Below, piece by piece: positions 12,801 through 17,427 of a stretch of DNA of 17,427 bases (positions are counted from its first letter, which is position 1; every line of letters begins with the position of its first letter). The stretch spans positions 1-17,427 of the forward strand of contig JAFYCU010000182.1 in NCBI GenBank assembly GCA_017545095.1, read 5' to 3'. Below the pieces are notes generated by a model, which saw only the letters and a program-made list of their open reading frames with translations, made no database searches and was not told where the DNA came from. The stretch comes from Muribaculaceae bacterium. Lineage in GTDB: Bacteria > Bacteroidota > Bacteroidia > Bacteroidales > Muribaculaceae. Both the position numbers and the translations under genes were made by a program.

Positions 12801-15371
12801 AACATGGTGCACAACAGGTGGCAACGTAAAGAGCTCAAGGAGAACGGCTATCAGATTCCAGAGCTGTATCTTTACGACCAAGAGCTGTTTGGATTGCTGA
12901 GCCGCCCAGAGGTGTATTATAGCTCGAATATCCGCGTGCGAGGCGCGGCATCAATCTATGGTTCTAAGCGTATGGATGTTTCAAGGGTGTTGGAAGGACG
13001 TGCTGCCGGGGTTGTTGTCGAAGAGTGCGCCGAGATGGAGATGGCCGATAGCTATGGAATGGCCGCCGATGAAGGGGTGGCTCCCGCCGACAATGCCGCT
13101 GCCGCCCAACTCGACAACATCACGCTGCGCGAGAGCGACATCAAGACGGCATTGTGGATGCCCATGCTCACCAGCGACGTAGAAGGGAATGTGCAGATAG
13201 AGTTCGATGCGCCGCAGTTCAACACCACCTGGCTGCTGCAAGCCATCGGACTGGACAAAGATCTGTACACCGACCACATCACGCGCGAGGTGGTCACGCA
13301 GAAACCCGTGATGGTGCGTGCCAACGCGCCGCGCTTCCTGCGCCACGGCGATGTGGCCACGCTCGCTGCACGGGTGCAGAATGCCACCGACCAGGCGACC
13401 AAGGCTACGGCGGTGATCGAGCTGTTTGACCCGCGCACCGGTGATGTGTACACCACCCACACCACGGCTGTGACCCTCGATGCCCGCGGCACCCAGCCCG
13501 TGACCATCGATTGGACGGTGCCTGCCGACATCCCCTTTGTGGGGCTGCGCGTGAAAGCCGCCACCGATGCTTTCGGTGACGGTGAGCAGGTGATGATTCC
13601 CGTGCTCGAGGCCGCCTCGCCCGTCATCGAAACGCAGCCATTCTATGTCGAGGCTGGTGAAAAACAATTCAGCACCACCCTGCCCCAAACGGCCCAGGAT
13701 GCCCGTCTCACGCTGGAATACTGCGACAACCCCGTGTGGTATTGCGTGACGGCGCTGCCCACCATCTTCAGCGACAATTATGCTGTCGCCACAAGATTGG
13801 CGCACAGCTTGTTTGCCATCGATGTGGCACAAGGCATTGCCCAAAAACAGCCGCAGATAGGCGAGGCCATCACTTATTGGAAAGCGCATGCCGCCGACAG
13901 CACGCTCACCTCGATGCTGGCCAAGAACCAAGACCTGAAAATCGGCACGCTGCTCGCCTCGCCGTGGGTGCGCGAAGCCGACCGTCAAACGTTGCGTATG
14001 TCGCGGCTCGACGAGTTGTTCAACACCTCCCTCATGGCGAAGGAGCGCGGCAAGATTCTTGAGGCCCTCGGCAAGATGCAGCACAGCGATGGCGGCTGGC
14101 CGTGGTTTGATTATCCTGGCTGCCGCTCCAGCCTGTGGACCACGCAGGAGGTGCTGGAGCTGATTGGCGAGATCCGCCACATGGGCTACTTGCCAGCCAA
14201 CGCTGACCTCGACCGCATGATAGAGCAAGCCGTGAAGTACCTCGACAACGAATACTTGCGCATCTACCGCGAGCAGAAAGACAAGAAGGACTACAGCGGC
14301 TTCACCAGCTATGCCTACGTGCGGTCGCTCTTCAACCACATTGCGCTCAAGGGCGACAGTCGCAAACTCTTCGACAACACCCTAAAGCAGATGTCGAAGG
14401 ACTGGGGCAAGGGTCTCTCGCTGGGCGAGAAATCGTTCTTTGCCATGACCCTCAACCGCAATGGCTACCAAAGCGTTGCCCACGACATCATGGAGAGCGT
14501 GCGGCAGTTCGCCCTCACCAAACCCGAGCTGGGCATGTACTGGGACAACCTGCAGGTGGGGTGGCGCTACTTCGACAAGGTGGCCGTGACGGCCAACATC
14601 CTGCGTGCCCTGCACGAGTGCGACCCACGCCCCGACGAAATCGACCAGGTGCGCAAGTGGATGCTGCTGATGAAGCAGACCAACGACTGGGGCAGCTCGA
14701 GTCTGGCCGCCGAAGCGGTAGAGAGCCTGCTCACCACGGGCACACCGTGGTTGGAGCGCAACCCGCTGCCTGTTGTCACCGTCGGCGATGAGCAGCTGCC
14801 ACTCGACAAAATGGATGAGTATCTCGGTTATTTCCGCAAGACCATCACGGCAGCACCGGGAGCCCCCATCCGCATTGAGCGCACCGGCAACGGACCGGCT
14901 TGGGGGGCTGTCTATGCGCAGTTCACCGCCCCGATGACCAGCATCCCCGAGGTTGCCATCACCGAACTGAGCGTGAGCAAGGAGTTCTATCGCTATGCCA
15001 ACGACGGGACCTTGCAACGTGCCGAGACATTCCAAGTGGGCGACAAGGTGCAGGTGCGACTGGTGATCAAGAACAACCGCGACCTGGACTATGTGACCGT
15101 CAAGGACGAGCGCGCCGGCTGCTTCGAGCCGGTTGACCAAGTGAGCGGCTGCCGAGCCGCCGACCACTCATGGTATTACCTCGAGACCAAAGATGCCCTG
15201 ACCAACATCTTCTTCAGCGACTTGCAGAAAGGCACCCATGTCATCACCTACGATGTGCATGTGATGGCCCAGGGTCGCTTCAGTGCCGGCATCGCCACCG
15301 CCCAGTGCCAGTATGCCCCGCAAATCACCGCCCACAGCGCCGGCCGGCAAATCGAGGTAAACGCAAAATAG
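9807..15371 (+). CDS. Large alpha-2-macroglobulin family protein without thioester
   Basis: This 1854-residue protein has a type I signal peptide (1 to about 22) and no lipobox, so it is probably free in the periplasm or exported. A helical N-terminal region (about 25-290) precedes macroglobulin domains: a beta domain with ITVKVDANNVNDLTLNVYRI, then FTDLAIYRPGETIQW (from residue 499), the usual MG2/MG3 signature. The A2M domain starts near 1110 with TALWMPMLTSDVEGNVQIEF. The alpha/alpha barrel contains DGGWPWFDYPG and the C-terminal domain contains VKDERAGCFEPVDQVSG. At the usual thioester site (about 1317-1335) the sequence is LPTIFSDNYAVATRLAHSL, with no Cys or CxEQ, so it cannot trap proteases covalently. 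Residues 1037-1078 resemble the start of a SusC-type TonB plug. It follows the sigma operon; function is inferred as envelope defence or surveillance. Confidence 0.85.
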   Translation: MKTVHIFLIITIMALFPFKFHGKDKSPAIDFNYPQEVSKNALSDLERALKSGDGELVVDALVRYSVAQSGISQEQMPDIINRIEGTIKRESRPEYKALLRYLEAEVLDAYRNRYGRPDRTNPEDEPLPDDFSEWDNDQFNHRICELITLALSEPEALKKVSTASLSKIIKGDELGYTLVPTLFEFLSLKGQKAAEGGVDPDLYSRIVADWDQATKGNVPAYLYAQTCHGGRDFMDLYHEYSNNEHSALVLLKAAWDKEFYQGLKEYASRFPQSPYTPEVTNKINELEAKQVYASYPEYATSHESITVKVDANNVNDLTLNVYRIPDTMIPADHSRYGGKELDISKLKLVHSRQVHIDGEIPFERSQQEEVTLNSLPYGMYVIVPSYQADGEQVWPESIGHYHMLSVTDIMTMGVCKRSQSTLIAVDATTGAPLRGVRLKGEGLNAMTTTDANGIVSIPGDFDSVDVLASRGEDHYGPKQTFYNPPYDEGTFPSVSAEVFTDLAIYRPGETIQWAAVLYNSGVGVREVVPSERVEVTFYDSNQEAIDTVRTSTDAFGRAQGTFTIPTDRMNSRFHIEVVHQRHHVAWHYINVSEYKTPTFAVTFPDARHSFVKGQPVKITGLAETYSGMPLANTEVKIQLRQNEWSWWWRWSTRDNGELLRDTVVTTDASGRFTVEWPADAFEENLNAHYRWAYYNYTLQASVTDAAGETQEASHAFIIGERSGIEFAQEAITHRNDGPVTLPIKYNTTSETVTSVTCKMMLYNLKGDIVAYTSFETDNPVVNLTGVPSGQYKLVATVFDSDEEEASGNKASCEITLYRTSDSMAPVKNTTLWVPADGKSVDERNVAHITIGTSAPEAHIYFVARSSDRVLGEGWLRYAPGIHDLPIEIPKGRDEFIVVELMSAHEKESHHETVRIAAPAFAEQLRVKVTTFRDRLVPGEREHWTLQLVDQNGKPRHGGLMLAMTDKAINTLADNTWQFKVPLQWQTLYHISSMTLEGTNMVHNRWQRKELKENGYQIPELYLYDQELFGLLSRPEVYYSSNIRVRGAASIYGSKRMDVSRVLEGRAAGVVVEECAEMEMADSYGMAADEGVAPADNAAAAQLDNITLRESDIKTALWMPMLTSDVEGNVQIEFDAPQFNTTWLLQAIGLDKDLYTDHITREVVTQKPVMVRANAPRFLRHGDVATLAARVQNATDQATKATAVIELFDPRTGDVYTTHTTAVTLDARGTQPVTIDWTVPADIPFVGLRVKAATDAFGDGEQVMIPVLEAASPVIETQPFYVEAGEKQFSTTLPQTAQDARLTLEYCDNPVWYCVTALPTIFSDNYAVATRLAHSLFAIDVAQGIAQKQPQIGEAITYWKAHAADSTLTSMLAKNQDLKIGTLLASPWVREADRQTLRMSRLDELFNTSLMAKERGKILEALGKMQHSDGGWPWFDYPGCRSSLWTTQEVLELIGEIRHMGYLPANADLDRMIEQAVKYLDNEYLRIYREQKDKKDYSGFTSYAYVRSLFNHIALKGDSRKLFDNTLKQMSKDWGKGLSLGEKSFFAMTLNRNGYQSVAHDIMESVRQFALTKPELGMYWDNLQVGWRYFDKVAVTANILRALHECDPRPDEIDQVRKWMLLMKQTNDWGSSSLAAEAVESLLTTGTPWLERNPLPVVTVGDEQLPLDKMDEYLGYFRKTITAAPGAPIRIERTGNGPAWGAVYAQFTAPMTSIPEVAITELSVSKEFYRYANDGTLQRAETFQVGDKVQVRLVIKNNRDLDYVTVKDERAGCFEPVDQVSGCRAADHSWYYLETKDALTNIFFSDLQKGTHVITYDVHVMAQGRFSAGIATAQCQYAPQITAHSAGRQIEVNAK

Positions 15372-15434
15372 GCCGCAAGTCGCCATAGGTGGTATATTAA
15401 GAATTTCAAAATAAACTTATCAAAAGGTTAAAAT

Positions 15435-15442
15435 GGGGGGGG
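15435..15442 (+). repeat. G8 homopolymer upstream of a promoter
   Basis: Eight G residues in a row lie two bases before the -33 element of the next gene's promoter. Homopolymers of this length can slip during replication or be miscalled in sequencing. Confidence 0.7.
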
Positions 15443-15444
15443 TG

Positions 15445-15475
15445 GTTGGTTTATCGAAAAATTATTGTAACTTTG
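15445..15475 (+). promoter_or_regulatory. Promoter of the dockerin-tailed protein gene
   Basis: GTTG (15445-15448), a 19-bp spacer and TAACTTTG (15468-15475) are a near-ideal Bacteroidota promoter. The leader to the ATG at 15566 would be about 80-85 nt, much longer than for other genes here, leaving room for post-transcriptional control; no known riboswitch was recognised in it. Confidence 0.75.
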
Positions 15476-15565
15476 CGCCATTCATACAAATGTCAAGGCA
15501 TAGGCAAAGCGCGGATTCGGCCCAGGCCAAGACAAAGTTAACTGACAGAATCCCACCAACGCAAC

Positions 15566-16441
15566 ATGATGAAAAAGATTTATCTACTCCTCACCGCGCT
15601 GCTGTGCTCACTGAGCATGTCGGCGCAAGACACCAGCTACACGCCGCTTGTACGCGAAGGCGTGCGCTGGGTCTATCTGTTTTATGAAGCATGGGATAAT
15701 GGCTCCAACTGGGTTGGTCACGGAGAGTTTGTTTACTATCTGGAATTTCGCGGCGACACCATTGTGGACAGCACCACCTACAAGAAACTATACTGTACGC
15801 TCAATCCGCTGGAATCGGAGCAGAGTGCCCGCCCAGTGGCTCTGATGCGTGAAAACGACCGCCACGTCTATGCCATGGTGCTAAAAGATGCTGAGTTTGC
15901 CTACGGCTATGATGAAACCTCGCCTGAGATTCCCATCCTTGAATGGGTTGCACGCGGCACAGAAACCGAACTATTGGATTTCAACGATATTCCGGCATTC
16001 ATCGAGGGCTGGCTTACTAATGCTTATGGAGAATTTGACTACACTCCGATTATTCCACAACCCACCACAGTGATTGTTGATGGTCAACAGACACAAGCCT
16101 GGACTTGGTGGGATGGCTACATCAAGGTGATTGAGGGTGTGGGTTGCGACACTGGCGACCTGCTCGATGTGGGTCCGAGAGCATACCCAACCTGCGAGTG
16201 TCCCATCAAGTATGGATTAGTGCAGCAAGAGACCCTTGACGGACGCATACTCTACAAAGGTCCATTCTACTATGGGGTCCACACGCCCCGTGCCACTGCC
16301 GATATCAACACAGTGAACACCCTCATCAACCAGATACTTGGCAAGTCGCGGATAGCCATTCAAGAACTGGACTATAATGCTGACTTCACCCTCGACATCG
16401 ATGACCTGAACATCCTTGTCAACTTCATCCTAAAAAAGTGA
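15566..16441 (+). CDS. Secreted protein with dockerin-like C-terminal tail
   Basis: This 291-residue protein has a signal peptide (1 to about 20, ending SMSAQ) and a body of unknown function rich in aromatic residues (YTPLVREGVRWVYLFYEAW, DGRILYKGPFYYG). Bodies of this sort are common in secreted Bacteroidales proteins. The last 49 residues (243-291) resemble a dockerin type I domain. The second half has an EF-hand-like calcium loop, D269-x-N271-x-D273 to D280, followed by DLNILVNFIL. The first half keeps only the helix (INTVNTLINQILGK) and has lost the loop. Bacteroidales use such tails without known cellulosomes, so a surface-attachment or stability role is inferred. Translation may start at 15566 or at the adjacent ATG 15569. 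It has its own promoter. Confidence 0.78.
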   Translation: MMKKIYLLLTALLCSLSMSAQDTSYTPLVREGVRWVYLFYEAWDNGSNWVGHGEFVYYLEFRGDTIVDSTTYKKLYCTLNPLESEQSARPVALMRENDRHVYAMVLKDAEFAYGYDETSPEIPILEWVARGTETELLDFNDIPAFIEGWLTNAYGEFDYTPIIPQPTTVIVDGQQTQAWTWWDGYIKVIEGVGCDTGDLLDVGPRAYPTCECPIKYGLVQQETLDGRILYKGPFYYGVHTPRATADINTVNTLINQILGKSRIAIQELDYNADFTLDIDDLNILVNFILKK

Positions 16442-16472
16442 AGCACAAGGCTGCTCTTCAAGTGAAAAAGCG

Positions 16473-16524
16473 ACCTGCCCGGCCCATCGTTTAAAAGCAG
16501 AAAGGCCGGGCAGGTTGTTTTGTT
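16473..16524. terminator. Bidirectional terminator between convergent genes
   Basis: ACCTGCCCGGCC (16473-16484) pairs perfectly with GGCCGGGCAGGT (16504-16515), a 12-bp stem with a 19-nt loop. A T-rich run (TGTTTTGTT) follows on the plus strand. On the minus strand the complement of GTGAAAAAGCG provides a T-run. It separates the dockerin-tailed gene from the DUF4923-like gene. Confidence 0.85.
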
Positions 16525-16551
16525 AGACCGAATTAACGGCTTGATGTGGTG

Positions 16552-17190
16552 TTACTTGGTTAGTGCGAATCCCACGCGAGCACCATTCTGGCTCTTGGCG
16601 AGCTTGTTCACGGCCTGCACGGCGGCAGCGTTGCTAACCTTGCCCACCTTCTGGAGCATGTTGGTCATCTGGCCAGCATCGAACATCAGCTCGATGCCCG
16701 TTTCGGTCTTAGCCACATTGCCCTTGATGGTTTGATCGGACGACTTGAGCACGATTTCGCCATTCTGCTGGTTGTAGGTATAGGTGCCGTTGAAGGGGAT
16801 GCCGTTCACCTTGGCCGAGAACTTGTTGCCTTGGAGGAACGAGAACGAGGTGTTTTGGCTGGAAATGCCCATCGTGGCATAGTTCGAAGCCAGCCCCGAA
16901 GCAATCTGCTTGATGGCTGTGGCGCCACCAGCACTGGTGAAAGCCTGTTCGGTGGTGAACGCAGCACTGGGGGCACTGTAGGTCCAGTTGCCCAGCAAGC
17001 TCGACTGGTCGAGCGACATGCCGCCGAGCAGGATGTTGCCCAGCACGCTGCCCAACACGCTGCCCAGCACATTGCCGGTGCTCGAAGAGGAGGATGTGGT
17101 GCCGTAACCCGTGTTGCCATAGCCGGTGGAGAAGCAGCTCGTGAGCACAAGCGACAGAGCTGCCATCACAGTAAGTACAATCTTTTTCAT
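16552..17190 (-). CDS. DUF4923-like lipoprotein
   Basis: This 212-residue lipoprotein has lipobox LTSC (Cys19), a Ser/Gly/Tyr-rich linker (20-40), a VLGSVLGSVLGN repeat (about 42-53), and a C-terminal lipocalin-like domain. The domain starts at LLGNWTYSAPSAAFT (about 65-79). It continues through a helical segment (AGGATAIKQIASGLASNYATMGI) to beta strands FSFLQGNKFSAKVNGIPFNGTYTY. This order is that of the Bacteroidota DUF4923 family, whose function is not known; binding of a small hydrophobic ligand is a fold-based guess. It lies 86 bp downstream of the UDP-glucose dehydrogenase fragment on the same strand. The intervening DNA has a TTGAAT/ATTCAA inverted repeat (17247-17260) and an imperfect ATAGTTTG -7-like sequence on the minus strand. 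Confidence 0.8.
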   Translation of the reverse strand: MKKIVLTVMAALSLVLTSCFSTGYGNTGYGTTSSSSSTGNVLGSVLGSVLGNILLGGMSLDQSSLLGNWTYSAPSAAFTTEQAFTSAGGATAIKQIASGLASNYATMGISSQNTSFSFLQGNKFSAKVNGIPFNGTYTYNQQNGEIVLKSSDQTIKGNVAKTETGIELMFDAGQMTNMLQKVGKVSNAAAVQAVNKLAKSQNGARVGFALTK

Positions 17191-17276
17191 CTTTTCTTTA
17201 ATTTTTTGGTTGTCAACAAACTATATTAAACTAATTGAAGTAATGGTTGAATTGATTCAATCGTCAATATGCATCA

Positions 17277-17427
17277 TCACTTGCCGATGCAGCAGTAGGC
17301 AAAGCCCTGCGCCTCGAGCTCGCGGTAGTCGTAGATGTTGCGACCGTCGAAGACGAAAGGTGTGCGCATGAGCGCTTTGACGCGGTCCCAGGCGGGAATG
17401 TAGAACTAGGGACGCTTTCAGCAAAAG
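17277..17427 (-). CDS. UDP-glucose 6-dehydrogenase, C-terminal fragment with broken frame
   Basis: The readable part (17405 down to 17277) encodes FYIPAWDRVKALMRTP, then FVFDGRNIYDYRELEAQG and FAYCCIGK before the stop. The pattern (V/I)FDGRNIYD...L...GF.Y..IG is the C-terminal signature of UDP-glucose 6-dehydrogenase, which oxidises UDP-glucose to UDP-glucuronate with two NAD+ for surface glycans. Family members have TEW(x)EF immediately before this point. Here the codon before FYIPAW is TAG (17406-17408), and a TGA follows further out, so homology stops abruptly 22 bases from the edge. A contig-end error, a rearrangement or a true pseudogene could explain this. The product fits the glycosyltransferases at the other end of the window. 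Confidence 0.65.

Noticed and set aside
12918..13060. A complete TonB-dependent receptor
   Set aside because: Only the early plug pattern is present. There is no full plug, no beta-barrel and no C-terminal aromatic residue; the frame is continuous with macroglobulin domains on both sides.
12981..14339. 452-codon open frame on the minus strand
   Set aside because: It lies wholly inside the well-supported macroglobulin gene, with low-complexity His/Gly/Val composition and no recognisable motif.
16292..16441. Evidence for a cellulosome
   Set aside because: A single degenerate dockerin-like tail without a cohesin or scaffoldin in view is common in Bacteroidales secreted proteins and does not imply a cellulosome.
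17029..17070. 12-bp repeats within the DUF4923-like gene as an intergenic repeat
   Set aside because: They are in frame and encode the VLGSVLGSVLGN linker, so they are a coding repeat of a flexible or hydrophobic segment.

Overview
The window looks like chromosomal DNA of a fairly GC-rich Bacteroidales bacterium, most like Prevotellaceae or Muribaculaceae. The evidence is: promoters of the Bacteroidota type (TAnnTTTG at -7, with a TTG-like -33 about 19 bp upstream) before several genes; a parE-coaD-S41 peptidase gene order; lipoproteins with acidic residues right after the lipobox Cys; a DUF4923-type lipoprotein; and a secreted protein with a dockerin-like C-terminal tail. No rRNA, tRNA, CRISPR array, transposase or phage gene was seen.

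Layout. (1) 1-1123: two divergent glycosyltransferase genes, a GT-B type cut by the left edge and a complete GT2, fired from back-to-back promoters that share one CAATTG palindrome. (2) 1124-1408: a repeat-rich spacer with a 7-bp ATGCGAG array, a GC-rich palindrome and a 9-bp CTAG-phased array, then the parE promoter. (3) 1409-5523: parE, coaD and an S41 carboxy-terminal processing protease, closely spaced on the same strand. (4) 5624-8102: three small lipoprotein genes in tandem, apparently built from one or two copies of a related beta-rich unit, ending at a strong intrinsic terminator. (5) 8202-9650: an ECF sigma factor, a single-pass membrane protein (probable anti-sigma factor) and a Spy/CpxP-like periplasmic protein, a compact envelope-sensing module. 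(6) 9807-15371: a very large secreted alpha-2-macroglobulin-like protein without the thioester motif, carrying a short TonB-plug-like segment in a region of different codon use. (7) 15566-16441: a secreted protein of unknown function with a degenerate dockerin-like tail, converging through a bidirectional terminator on (8) a DUF4923-like lipoprotein (minus strand) and the C-terminus of a UDP-glucose 6-dehydrogenase whose reading frame breaks 22 bases from the window edge.

Taken together, apart from the housekeeping genes parE and coaD, most of the window concerns the cell envelope: glycan synthesis, periplasmic proteolysis, surface or periplasmic lipoproteins, an envelope-stress-type sigma system and a macroglobulin. 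The most interesting candidates are the sigma/anti-sigma/Spy-like trio beside the macroglobulin gene, the plug-like insert in the macroglobulin, and the lipoprotein family with internal duplication. All functional links between these units are inference from order and spacing.
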